A stretch of 22,855 nt of DNA, taken from assembly GCA_947483345.1 (NCBI GenBank), contig CANKNL010000014.1, positions 1 to 22,855 on the forward strand, read 5' to 3'. The position numbers and the translations under genes were made by a program. Source of the stretch: Chitinophagaceae bacterium. Its GTDB lineage: Bacteria > Bacteroidota > Bacteroidia > Chitinophagales > Chitinophagaceae. Below are positions 9,473 through 17,394 of the stretch, piece after piece. A model generated the notes under the pieces. The model did no database searches and was not told the DNA's origin. It saw only the letters and a program-made list of their open reading frames with translations. Each line of letters starts with the position of its first letter. Positions within the stretch are counted from its first letter, which is position 1.

Positions 9473-10741
9473 TTGAAAACGATTGTACTTATTGGTGCCG
9501 GCAAATCGGCTACGGTATTAATAGATTATTTGATTGCAGAAGCTAAAACCAACAACTGGAAATTTATTATTGCTGACAGTAACCGGGAGCAGATCTTATT
9601 AAAAACAAAGCACAGCCAATTTGCAGAAGCCGTACAACTGGATGTAACCAACGAAAAACAACGCGGCGATCTGATACAAAGGGCGCATGTGGTTATTTCG
9701 ATGATGCCCCCTGCGCTGCACTTTCTGGTTGCTAAGGATTGTGTAGAGTACAGAAAGCATTTATTAACGGCGTCTTATTTAGATGATAAAATGAAAAGCC
9801 TGATGGATGAGATCAGTAACAGAAAATTACTATTTATCTGTGAAATGGGATTAGACCCTGGTATTGATCACATGAGTGCGATGCAGATCATTAATTCAAT
9901 AAAAGAAAAAGGTGGTAAAATAACCTCTTTTAAAAGCCATTGTGGTGGCCTTGTTGCACCCGAAAGTGACGATAATCCCTGGCATTACAAAATTAGCTGG
10001 AACCCCCGTAACATTGTCATGGCCGGAAAAGCAGGCGCTGTTTATAAAGAAAATAATGAGATAAAAAACAAGGGGTATTCTGATTTATTTAATTGCAGCA
10101 ATGCCATTTTATTTGATGGATTAAATAAGTTGGCCTATTATCCCAATCGCGATTCGCTGGGTTATATAACCACATACAAACTGCCTGATACCGCCACTTT
10201 TATAAGAACGACTTTACGACATATTGATTTTTTTAAAGGGTGGAATGCCGTTGTACATGCAGACCTTTCAAATGAAACTGAAGTGATTGATGTGGCCGGT
10301 TTAACATTTTTAAAATGGTCTTCAGCTATTTTACCTTTTGTAAATGATCAAAATAAATCAATGCTCGAATTCCTGGGGCTGTTTGATGATGAACCGGTAC
10401 CATCAACCGCAAAAACATCGGCAGATATATTACAATACCTGGTAGAAACAAAACTAAAAATGGAGCCTGCAGATAAAGACATGATCGTGATGTTGCATGA
10501 ATTTGACTATGAACTGAATGGCAAAATTAAAAATCTTAAAAGCGGTTTGGTTGTTAAGGGTGAAGACAGTTTACGCACGGCCATGGCAAAAACAGTTGGC
10601 TTACCTTTGGGCATTGCGGCCAAGTTAATATTAAACGAAACCATAAAGCTAAAAGGCTTGCATATCCCTACCGTAAAAGAAATTTATGACCCGGTATTGA
10701 AGGCTTTGGAAGAGGCGGGAATAAAATTTACTGAAAATTAA
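9473..10741 (+). CDS. Saccharopine dehydrogenase family protein (LYS9-like, L-glutamate-forming type)
   Basis: A 422-residue NAD(P)-dependent oxidoreductase. The Rossmann fingerprint IGAGKSA starts at residue 7, directly after a TTG start; this start is chosen because any later one would delete the first beta strand. Motifs CEMGLDPGIDHMSAM (about 123-137), HCGGLVAPESDDNPWHYKISW and the following NPRNIVMAG resemble the substrate-binding part of LYS9-type saccharopine reductases. In that family the enzyme interconverts saccharopine with glutamate plus 2-aminoadipate semialdehyde in lysine metabolism. No partner lysine-catabolic gene is in the window, so the physiological direction, and even the exact substrate, stay open; some relatives act on other opine-like compounds. 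It overlaps the converging Sir2 gene by four bases. Confidence 0.85.
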   Translation: MKTIVLIGAGKSATVLIDYLIAEAKTNNWKFIIADSNREQILLKTKHSQFAEAVQLDVTNEKQRGDLIQRAHVVISMMPPALHFLVAKDCVEYRKHLLTASYLDDKMKSLMDEISNRKLLFICEMGLDPGIDHMSAMQIINSIKEKGGKITSFKSHCGGLVAPESDDNPWHYKISWNPRNIVMAGKAGAVYKENNEIKNKGYSDLFNCSNAILFDGLNKLAYYPNRDSLGYITTYKLPDTATFIRTTLRHIDFFKGWNAVVHADLSNETEVIDVAGLTFLKWSSAILPFVNDQNKSMLEFLGLFDDEPVPSTAKTSADILQYLVETKLKMEPADKDMIVMLHEFDYELNGKIKNLKSGLVVKGEDSLRTAMAKTVGLPLGIAAKLILNETIKLKGLHIPTVKEIYDPVLKALEEAGIKFTEN

Positions 10742-11430
10742 TAGGCCGCTATAATTCTCTTCAATTCTGCCACACCCGCGGTTGCTGTCATTTCAATTAC
10801 ATGCAGATTATTTTGTTTGCCTGTTGTTGGTATTTTTTTATCAATAATGAATTTGGGCAAATACGGTGGTGCATAATTTAATAATGAGGCAGCCGGATAA
10901 ACCTGCAGGGAAGTACCCACTACCACAAAATAATCACAATCTTGTAATATCGCAATCGCTTTTTCCATCATCGGAACTGCTTCGCCAAACCAAACGATAT
11001 GTGGCCTGAGCTGATATCCATCAACGGCTTTATCACCGAGATGTATATCTTCGTAAATGTCAAAAAAAATATGCTCATTGGCAATGCTTCGCATCTTAAA
11101 TATGTTGCCATGTAAGTGCAATACATTTGCAGACCCTGCCCTTTCATGCAGGTCATCTATATTTTGGGTTATGATGGTCACCTCAAAATCATTTTCTAAT
11201 TCTGCCAAACCCTGATGTGCTGCATTGGGCAAAGCAGCAGCCACATCTTTGCGCCGGGCATTATAAAAATCTAAAACCAGTTGTGGATCTTTTTGCCAAC
11301 CCTGTGGTGAAGCAACCTCATACACATCATACCCATTCCATAAGCCATCGCTGTCACGAAATGTTTTTAATCCGCTTTCGGCACTGATACCTGCGCCGGA
11401 GAGTACAACGATATGTTTTTTACTTTTCAC
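10738..11430 (-). CDS. cobB: Sir2-family NAD-dependent protein deacylase (CobB-type, class III)
   Basis: A 230-residue sirtuin that uses NAD+ to remove acyl groups from lysines. Visible motifs are GAGISAESG (12-20), FRD, TQNIDDLH (88-95), the catalytic His107 in HLHG, RPHIVWFGE (142-150) and GTSLQVYPA. The Tyr56-x-x-Arg59 pair matches the class III signature that reads succinyl/malonyl carboxylates, so desuccinylase/demalonylase activity is expected (inference from the family). The small-domain stretch between HLHG and RPH (about 109-141) contains no cysteine at all, so the usual four-cysteine zinc site is absent. The stop codon overlaps that of the converging gene at 9473-10741. It lies 48 bases downstream of the DUF3052-like gene, probably in the same transcript. 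Confidence 0.93.
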   Translation of the reverse strand: MKSKKHIVVLSGAGISAESGLKTFRDSDGLWNGYDVYEVASPQGWQKDPQLVLDFYNARRKDVAAALPNAAHQGLAELENDFEVTIITQNIDDLHERAGSANVLHLHGNIFKMRSIANEHIFFDIYEDIHLGDKAVDGYQLRPHIVWFGEAVPMMEKAIAILQDCDYFVVVGTSLQVYPAASLLNYAPPYLPKFIIDKKIPTTGKQNNLHVIEMTATAGVAELKRIIAAY

Positions 11431-11478
11431 TAAAAAAAAATTTTCGGCAGTTCATCTTTAGTGTTGCCGTTGAGATCA

Positions 11479-11892
11479 TTATTTTGTCTTTTTGAGGGTA
11501 GATTTTTGAGGCTTTTTAAACTGATCTGCACTCCATATATTGTCAAGTGCGACCATGCAAACAGCTTCAAATCCATAGTCAGAAACAAAATCCCAGTTTT
11601 TATCCCTTACCAGATCACTGGCAATTTTTGAAGTATGTTTAGGATAAGCTATCCAGAATTTGGCATCGATCTGTAATGCAGGAACAACTTCTTTTAATAT
11701 TTCGGACAATTGTTTTTGACTAAAGGCAAATACCAAGGCAAAATCTATTTTTCGGTTCTTTAATAACGGGGTTACATTTTTTGAAAAGGTAATTTTTATA
11801 AATTGTTTTTCAATAGAAGCAGGCAGGCCCTGTATTAACAGGTTTTTTTCATTACGCAGCTGTAGTTTTTCGAGCAATGAAGAAGATGGCAT
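11479..11892 (-). CDS. Small conserved protein, DUF3052-like
   Basis: A 137-residue soluble protein with no signal peptide or membrane segment. The order LLIQGLP near the start, a middle FALVFAFSQKQL, then FWIAYPKHTSKIASDLVRD, and finally GFEAVCMVALDNIWSADQF resembles the DUF3052 family (nucleotide-fold-like core, 'YPK...SK...RD.GWD' and a terminal 'WSA.RF'-type motif). This is recognition by pattern only. No catalytic residues can be named and the function is unknown. The C-terminal tail is lysine-rich (KKPQKSTLKKTK). It is the first gene of a probable two-gene unit with the sirtuin. A 15-base string near its 3' end (11504-11518) recurs upstream of the gene at 11953-11967. Confidence 0.6.
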   Translation of the reverse strand: MPSSSLLEKLQLRNEKNLLIQGLPASIEKQFIKITFSKNVTPLLKNRKIDFALVFAFSQKQLSEILKEVVPALQIDAKFWIAYPKHTSKIASDLVRDKNWDFVSDYGFEAVCMVALDNIWSADQFKKPQKSTLKKTK

Positions 11893-12112
11893 AAGTTGTA
11901 TAAAAATTAATGAAGTAATTAAAAATTATACCTGCTTTTTAAACAGAAGCCATTTTGAGGCTTTTTAGTTAACCGGTCAAAAAATATTTTCGACAAGATA
12001 ACCTAACCGTTATCAGGCTAGTTCAGACTTCAAATCTAAACATAATCTTTGGCAGAAGATAGTTTAGAACAAGAAAAAGTAACAGAAAGGTCCTTTTAGA
12101 TTTTTTTAAAAA

Positions 12113-12919
12113 TTATTTGCCGGCCGGCTTATACAGGCTTAACGCTTCCGGCATAATGCTTTCTAATTTGGCTATACGGTTTTCATCTGCAGGATGTGTA
12201 GATAAAAATTCAGGAGGCTTTTGTCCGTTTGAAGCTGTAGCCATCCGCTGCCAAAAAGGAATAGATTCTCTGGGATTGTAACCCGCCATTGCGGCAAAAT
12301 TTAATCCATAATGATCGGCTTCGTATTCCTGGTTACGTGAATTGGGTAATAAAAAGGCGATTTGAGCACCCGGAGCAAATATATTGTTAAACAAACTGTT
12401 GTATTTGGGATTATTTGTTGTGGCGATATTGCCCACTATTTCTAATCCTTGTGCCAGGGCACCCTGACTCATCCTTTCATTTCCGTGATGGGCAACTGCA
12501 TGTGTAATTTCATGCCCCATTACAACAGCTAATGCAGCTTCATTCTGTGTTATACCCAATAATCCGGTATAAACTACAACCTTGCCACCTGGCATACACC
12601 AAGCATTAACCTCTTTAGAATCTACCAGATTAAACTCCCATTTATAGCCATTGAGTTCATTCGCTAATCCTTTTTGTGTGTAATATGTTGTTATGGCTTT
12701 AGAAATTCTTAAGCCAACCCGCTTCACCATTTCTGCATCTTTGTTAGAACTGCTGTTTACAACTTTATTTTGCGAAAGAAAGGATTGATATTCTGTAATG
12801 GCCTGCTGTTGCAAAGTTTCTTCACCAAATAAAGCCAATTGTTTACGCCCCGTAATTGAGTTTGTGCTGCAGGCTAAAAATATTGAAACGGTAATCAACA
12901 AAAAAATGATTTTTTTCAT
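12113..12919 (-). CDS. M48-family lipoprotein metalloprotease
   Basis: A zinc endopeptidase of the Oma1/LoiP/BepA type, which usually degrades or helps assemble outer-membrane proteins in the periplasm. I choose the ATG at 12919 (268 residues) rather than the upstream ATG at 12964, because it places a clean lipoprotein signal (MKKIIFLLITVSIFLAC, Cys17) at the N-terminus. The zinc motif HEITH is at 136-140 (VVMGHEITHAVAHHG) and the third ligand Glu198 lies in NSRNQEYEADHYGL. The C-terminal STHPADENRI motif is also family-typical. Spacing to plsY upstream is 115 bases, with no clear promoter seen, so it may be read from plsY or from its own weak promoter. Confidence 0.93.
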   Translation of the reverse strand: MKKIIFLLITVSIFLACSTNSITGRKQLALFGEETLQQQAITEYQSFLSQNKVVNSSSNKDAEMVKRVGLRISKAITTYYTQKGLANELNGYKWEFNLVDSKEVNAWCMPGGKVVVYTGLLGITQNEAALAVVMGHEITHAVAHHGNERMSQGALAQGLEIVGNIATTNNPKYNSLFNNIFAPGAQIAFLLPNSRNQEYEADHYGLNFAAMAGYNPRESIPFWQRMATASNGQKPPEFLSTHPADENRIAKLESIMPEALSLYKPAGK

Positions 12920-13034
12920 TATAATTTGAGTTTTATAAACTTTCATAAACAATTGGCGTACCAATATTATAATTGTTACTGTTATACAAGAAATATTTTA
13001 AAAAAAATGTGATGAGTTTACAGGAATTGACAAT

Positions 13035-13688
13035 TTAATCCTGATGACGACGTGATTTTCGTCTGTCCCGGTTTTTAAAAATCGGGATACGGCTTTCTAC
13101 ACCACGTAAGATGCGGCCAATATTCTTTTGATGTGTAACGATTACTAAAATAGCTACAATTAAAGCAAATAGCCTGTACAGGAGTTCATTTTCATTCCAA
13201 ATCCATAACACACAAATGGGTAAAGAAATGGCTGCCAAAATCGAACTTAAGGAAACATATCTGGTGAGATAAAGAACTAAAGCAAAAATACCAATACAAC
13301 TGCCTGCAATAACCGGTTGTATGGCTAAAATCATTCCTAATAAGGTGGCAACGCCTTTTCCGCCTCTAAAGCCCGCAAAAATGGGAAAAATATGCCCCAC
13401 TACTGCAGCCGAACCAAGCCCAAGCATTAAATTAGTTCTTTCCAATTCATGATGCAGGTAAAATGGAAGAAAATTATACAACATAACGGCGGCCATCCCT
13501 TTTAAAATATCAAAAACCATAACGATGGTTCCGTAACGCGAACCCAAAACCCTGAAAGTGTTGGTAGCTCCCATGTTACCACTACCATAGTCACGAATAT
13601 CAATACCAAAAAAGCGCTTGCTAACTAATAGAGCTGTAGGTATAGAGCCAATTAAATATGAGACAATTATGAGAGCAAGTTCTTTCAT
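13035..13688 (-). CDS. plsY: Glycerol-3-phosphate acyltransferase PlsY
   Basis: A 217-residue polytopic inner-membrane enzyme that transfers an acyl group from acyl-phosphate to glycerol-3-phosphate, the first step of phospholipid synthesis. Conserved signatures are present in order: GSIPTALL near the N-terminus, GSGNMGATNTFRVLG (35-49), GHIFPIFAGFRGGKGVAT (98-115) and the HQKNIGRILRG-type C-terminal motif (about 187-197). About five hydrophobic segments are visible, as usual for the family. The C-terminus is a basic tail (NRDRRKSRRHQD). A TAnnTTTG element lies 30 bases upstream. Confidence 0.97.
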   Translation of the reverse strand: MKELALIIVSYLIGSIPTALLVSKRFFGIDIRDYGSGNMGATNTFRVLGSRYGTIVMVFDILKGMAAVMLYNFLPFYLHHELERTNLMLGLGSAAVVGHIFPIFAGFRGGKGVATLLGMILAIQPVIAGSCIGIFALVLYLTRYVSLSSILAAISLPICVLWIWNENELLYRLFALIVAILVIVTHQKNIGRILRGVESRIPIFKNRDRRKSRRHQD

Positions 13689-13717
13689 TTGTTTCCTTTA
13701 CCTTGAATTGAAGTAAA

Positions 13718-13725
13718 CAAAAATA
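13718..13725 (-). promoter_or_regulatory. Predicted -7 element (TATTTTTG) of plsY
   Basis: On the minus strand TATTTTTG fits TAnnTTTG and lies 30 bases before the plsY ATG, a plausible leader length. No convincing -33 box is seen. Confidence 0.4.
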
Positions 13726-13830
13726 ACGAATATAAGCGTGTATTTGGTTATTAATTGCCCGTTTGGCTATATTATGTGTATAAACCAGTTAAAGTAAGCG
13801 CTGTAGCGGATTTTGATATTTCATAAATAC

Positions 13831-14646
13831 TTAATTCATTTGAGCAAGTATACAAATCCACTCTCCTTTTTGAATTGTTTTAAGATGAACTATACCACTG
13901 GAAGCCAAAGCCTTGATCATAACAGCCTCATCAGTTTTTATAAAACCACTCAGTAAAATAATAGTCCCTTTTTTACTAACTGTTTTAACTGCATCCAGGT
14001 TATTCAGTATAACGTTTAAATTAATATTGGCTAGAATGATATCATAAACAGAACCTGCGGTAATGGTTTCAGCTTTTATAAGATTTATTTTAGTACAATT
14101 GTTAGCCCCTGTATTCTCTATGGAATTTTCAATACTCCACTCGTCATAATCAATGGCATCAATGGCTTTGGCGCCCATTTTTTCGGCCAGAATGGCTAAT
14201 ACAGCAGTACCTGTTCCAAAATCTACAACTGATTTATTTTTAAAATCCAGTTCATTCATTTGTTCAATCATCATGTAAGTCGTTGCATGATGGCCGGTAC
14301 CAAAACTCATTTTTGGGGTAATGATGATCTCATGTTTTACATCTTTTACCGGCTGATGAAAAGCCGCCCTGATGGCAACAAGATCTTTCACATAAATGGG
14401 CTCAAAGCTACTCTCCCATTGCGCATTCCAGTTTTGTTGGGGCACAGTAGTTGCCGAATAATTGACTGGTATTTTTTTAAGTATGTCTTCAAGACTATCT
14501 TGTAAAAAATCAACTTCTTTTATATAAGCAAATAAAGTATTTTCTGTTTCTTCAAAACTTTCAAATCCTGAATCAGCCAGTAAAGCTATAAGTATTTCAC
14601 TTGTATCTTTTTGTAAGCTCTCGAATTCAATTTGTATATAATTCAT
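13831..14646 (-). CDS. prmA: Ribosomal protein L11 methyltransferase
   Basis: A 271-residue SAM-dependent methyltransferase expected to methylate ribosomal protein L11. The SAM-binding motif VVDFGTGTAVLAILAEKMGA starts at residue 140, and the post-motif ILANINLNVI resembles the PrmA active-site 'ANI' segment; PKMSFGTGHHATT precedes it, as in the family. The start at 14646 (MNYIQIEF) is preferred over the in-frame ATG at 14691, because the extra 15 codons would be translated out of the pnp terminator hairpin at 14666-14688. The gene follows pnp with a 73-base gap containing that terminator, so it probably has its own promoter or relies on readthrough. Confidence 0.93.
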   Translation of the reverse strand: MNYIQIEFESLQKDTSEILIALLADSGFESFEETENTLFAYIKEVDFLQDSLEDILKKIPVNYSATTVPQQNWNAQWESSFEPIYVKDLVAIRAAFHQPVKDVKHEIIITPKMSFGTGHHATTYMMIEQMNELDFKNKSVVDFGTGTAVLAILAEKMGAKAIDAIDYDEWSIENSIENTGANNCTKINLIKAETITAGSVYDIILANINLNVILNNLDAVKTVSKKGTIILLSGFIKTDEAVMIKALASSGIVHLKTIQKGEWICILAQMN

Positions 14647-14659
14647 GATAAGCCGAATT

Positions 14660-14688
14660 AAAAAACCGTCTCGCCAAAGGCGAAACGG
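14660..14688 (-). terminator. Intrinsic terminator of pnp
   Basis: The arms CCGTCTCGCC (14666-14675) and GGCGAAACGG (14679-14688) enclose a 3-base loop. In minus-strand RNA all ten positions pair (one G-U wobble), and the stem is followed by six U residues (14665-14660). In plus-strand RNA the same position is a C-A mismatch, so the element is oriented for pnp. Confidence 0.88.
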
Positions 14689-14719
14689 CATGATTTAAAT
14701 TAATTTAAAATGAATCAGA

Positions 14720-16864
14720 TTACTCACCTTGCTGAGGCTTAGGTTGTGCTTCCGGCTTTGGTATTAAAGCTTTGCGGCTTAATTTAAACTTGCCTGTTTT
14801 TTGATCAACATCCAGCAATTTAACTTTAACCTTATCTCCTTCTTTAAAAATACCATCCATCGTTTCCAAACGCTTCCAGCTTATTTCACTGATGTGCAAC
14901 AAACCTTCTTTCTTTGGTAAAAACTCAACAAAGGCACCAAATTCTTTTATGCTCTTCACAGTTCCTTCGTAGGTATCACCAACAACAGGCACTGCTACCA
15001 ATCCGTTGATCCAAGCCAATGCTCTTTCCAGGCTGGCTTTTTCTTTAGAGAAAATGCTGACTTCACCCCTGTTATCTACTTCTTCAATATTAATGGTAGC
15101 ACCGGTTTCACGCTGTATTTCCTGTATCACTTTACCACCTGGTCCTATTACCGCTCCAATGTATTCTTTATCAATAATGATCTTAACCATACGCGGAGCA
15201 TGAGGCTTAACTTCTTCTCTTGCAGCTGGTGTACAGGCATACATGGCTTCCAGAATATGCATACGGCCTTTTTTAGCCTGAGCCAAAGCCTGGCGCATCA
15301 CATCCATACTTAACCCATCAACTTTAATATCCATCTGCACACCGCAGATACCATCACGTGTTCCGGTAACTTTAAAGTCCATATCACCTAAATGATCTTC
15401 ATCACCAAGTATATCCGTTAAAATGGCAAACTCATCGCCTTTTTTAATTAATCCCATGGCAACCCCACTCACGTGCTTTTTTAAAGGCACACCGGCATCC
15501 ATTAAAGCCAATGAACCGGCACAAACTGTAGCCATTGATGATGACCCATTACTTTCCAGAATATCACTAACAACCCTTACGGTGTATGGATACTCACTGC
15601 CGGGCATCATTTTCTTTAATGATCGCATGGCCAGGTTACCATGACCAACTTCCCTGCGGCCAACACCTCTCATCATTTTAACCTCACCTGTAGAAAATGG
15701 AGGAAAATTATAATGTAAAATAAACTTGGTATAATCAGATTTGTGGGCACTTTCAACCAATAACTCATCTAAAGGTGTTCCTAAAGTAACCGTTGTAAGT
15801 GACTGGGTTTCACCTCTAGTAAATAAGGCTGAACCATGTGGAGTTGGTAAATTATCAATCTCCATTTCAAGTTGACGGATATCCTCTGTACCGCGACCAT
15901 CCAAACGTCTTCTACTATTAAGAACCATATCTCTTACCACATAATATTGTAACTCGCCAGTGTAGTGACCAATCAAGGCCTTGTCTTCATCTGGTAATTC
16001 TGTACCTAAAAATTCTACTACTTCCAGATGTAATGCTTTATACGCATCGCTTCTTTCATGCTTTGCAGTTGCAGAAGCAGATATTGCATGCATTTTATCT
16101 TTTGCAAATTCAGTAATCTTAGCATTTAGCTCTTCATTACGATATGGCTTTGTGTAATCTCTTTTAGTGTTACTTCCAACAATATCCCTTAATTCTTCCT
16201 GTGCTTTAACTTGTAATTGTATAGCAGCATGACCAGCTTCAATAGCTTTGATGAGGTCTTCTTCCTGGCACTCATTACTTTCACCTTCTACCATCATGAT
16301 GTTCTTATCAGTAGCAGCGATCAAAAATTCAAAATCAGATACTGCCAGTTGGCTACGAGTTGGGTTGATGATCAATTCGCCATTAATTCTTCCTACACGA
16401 ACTTCAGAGATAATCTCTTGGATGGGAATGTCTGAAACGGCCAATGCAGCCGATGCAGCCAGGCAAGCCAGTGAATCGGGCATCACTTCATCATCAGATG
16501 AAATAAGTGATACCAGCACCTGTACTTCGCACAAATAATCTTCTGGAAATAAAGGCCTTAAAGCCCTGTCTATTAATCTTGAAGTAAGTATCTCATAATC
16601 ATTTAAACGAGCTTCTCTTTTAAAGAAAGAGCCCGGGATACGTCCGGCTGAACTAAATTTTTCCTGATAGTCAACAGAAAGTGGAAAAAATCCCTGCCCC
16701 GGTTTGGGTTCTTTATTAGCAACAACTGTAGCCAATAAGATACAATTGCCTAAACGAACGGTAACTGCACCATCTGCCTGACGGGCCATTTTACCGGTTT
16801 CGATGGTAACCATACGGCCACCACCAATATCAAACGTAACTGATTTTGGGTTTAATAACGACAT
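14720..16864 (-). CDS. pnp: Polynucleotide phosphorylase
   Basis: A 714-residue phosphorolytic 3'-5' exoribonuclease involved in mRNA decay. Two RNase PH-like domains are visible: the first with SVDYQEKFSSAGRIPGSFFK and RLIDRALRPLFP (about 65-108), the second with TRGETQSL and the catalytic-region GDEDHLGDMDFKVTGT. A KH domain (about 558-622; GPGG loop at 574-577) and an S1 RNA-binding domain (about 628-700; GTVKSIKEFGAFVEF) follow, with a short proline/glutamine tail. Length and domain order are standard. It lies directly downstream of rpsO, the classic conserved pair, with a hairpin between the two genes that could limit or time pnp expression. Confidence 0.98.
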   Translation of the reverse strand: MSLLNPKSVTFDIGGGRMVTIETGKMARQADGAVTVRLGNCILLATVVANKEPKPGQGFFPLSVDYQEKFSSAGRIPGSFFKREARLNDYEILTSRLIDRALRPLFPEDYLCEVQVLVSLISSDDEVMPDSLACLAASAALAVSDIPIQEIISEVRVGRINGELIINPTRSQLAVSDFEFLIAATDKNIMMVEGESNECQEEDLIKAIEAGHAAIQLQVKAQEELRDIVGSNTKRDYTKPYRNEELNAKITEFAKDKMHAISASATAKHERSDAYKALHLEVVEFLGTELPDEDKALIGHYTGELQYYVVRDMVLNSRRRLDGRGTEDIRQLEMEIDNLPTPHGSALFTRGETQSLTTVTLGTPLDELLVESAHKSDYTKFILHYNFPPFSTGEVKMMRGVGRREVGHGNLAMRSLKKMMPGSEYPYTVRVVSDILESNGSSSMATVCAGSLALMDAGVPLKKHVSGVAMGLIKKGDEFAILTDILGDEDHLGDMDFKVTGTRDGICGVQMDIKVDGLSMDVMRQALAQAKKGRMHILEAMYACTPAAREEVKPHAPRMVKIIIDKEYIGAVIGPGGKVIQEIQRETGATINIEEVDNRGEVSIFSKEKASLERALAWINGLVAVPVVGDTYEGTVKSIKEFGAFVEFLPKKEGLLHISEISWKRLETMDGIFKEGDKVKVKLLDVDQKTGKFKLSRKALIPKPEAQPKPQQGE

Positions 16865-16937
16865 AAATTTGATTTATGAATGTAGATATGCAATGAAAGA
16901 TTTTCTTAAAATTGCAAGCTCTGATGATTAAATACTG

Positions 16938-16978
16938 TAAAAAGAATAATTCCCAACTTTAAAATGTAGTTGGGAATT
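16938..16978 (-). terminator. Hairpin terminator/attenuator between rpsO and pnp
   Basis: A perfect 11-bp inverted repeat, AATTCCCAACT (16948-16958) and its complement (16968-16978), has a 9-base loop. On the minus strand it is followed by ATTCTTTTT. It would end the rpsO transcript, or let a fraction read into pnp. Confidence 0.75.
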
Positions 16979-17003
16979 AAAATATTTACATAGTTGTAAT
17001 AGT

Positions 17004-17276
17004 TTATTTACGTAAACCTAATTTCTCAATTAAAGCTCTGTAACCGGTAAGATCATGTTTGCTTAGGTAAGTGAGTAAACGCTTGCGCTGACCTACCATC
17101 ATCATTAAGCCTCTTTGCGAAGAGAAGTCTTTTTTGTTGGTCTTCAGGTGGTTTGAAATGTGGTTGATACGCTCTGTTAATAAAGCGATCTGGCCTTCAA
17201 TTGAGCCTGTGTTGGAAGCTTTTGCTCCAAAACTTGTGAAAATGTCTGCTTTTTTTTCGATTGTTAAATACGGCAT
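17004..17276 (-). CDS. rpsO: 30S ribosomal protein S15
   Basis: A 90-residue protein matching S15 throughout: FGAKASNTGSIEGQIALLTERI, then NHLKTNKKDFSSQRGL and the C-terminal LLTYLSKHDLTGYRALIEKLGLRK (each is the family's usual helix). It binds 16S rRNA in the central domain of the small subunit. It starts with ATG at 17276 and stops at 17004. Upstream is a TACTTTTG promoter element; downstream is pnp, as in many bacteria. Confidence 0.98.
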   Translation of the reverse strand: MPYLTIEKKADIFTSFGAKASNTGSIEGQIALLTERINHISNHLKTNKKDFSSQRGLMMMVGQRKRLLTYLSKHDLTGYRALIEKLGLRK

Positions 17277-17326
17277 CTTTGTTTTTTTAATAACGTCTTT
17301 GTTATGTGTCTTTTTTAAATTGGTTG

Positions 17327-17334
17327 CAAAAGTA
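17327..17334 (-). promoter_or_regulatory. Predicted -7 element (TACTTTTG) of rpsO
   Basis: The minus-strand octamer TACTTTTG matches TAnnTTTG and is identical to the one before gyrA. It implies an rpsO leader of roughly 45 bases. Confidence 0.5.
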
Positions 17335-17394
17335 CATAGAAATATTCATTTTTAAGCGGCATTTTGAGTATTTTTTTTGAATATTGCCATTATT

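Noticed and set aside
11504..11967. 15-base direct repeat (TTTTGAGGCTTTTTA at 11504-11518 and 11953-11967)
   Set aside because: It is short and low in complexity, sits in AT-rich DNA, and has no further copies or symmetry; probably chance.
12119..12128. GC palindrome GCCGGCCGGC at the M48 gene 3' end
   Set aside because: It lies within the coding region and lacks a loop and T-run, so it is not a terminator; no other role is evident.
12920..12964. N-terminal extension of the M48 protease from the ATG at 12964
   Set aside because: It would bury the lipoprotein signal behind 15 extra residues; the ATG at 12919 gives a standard lipobox.
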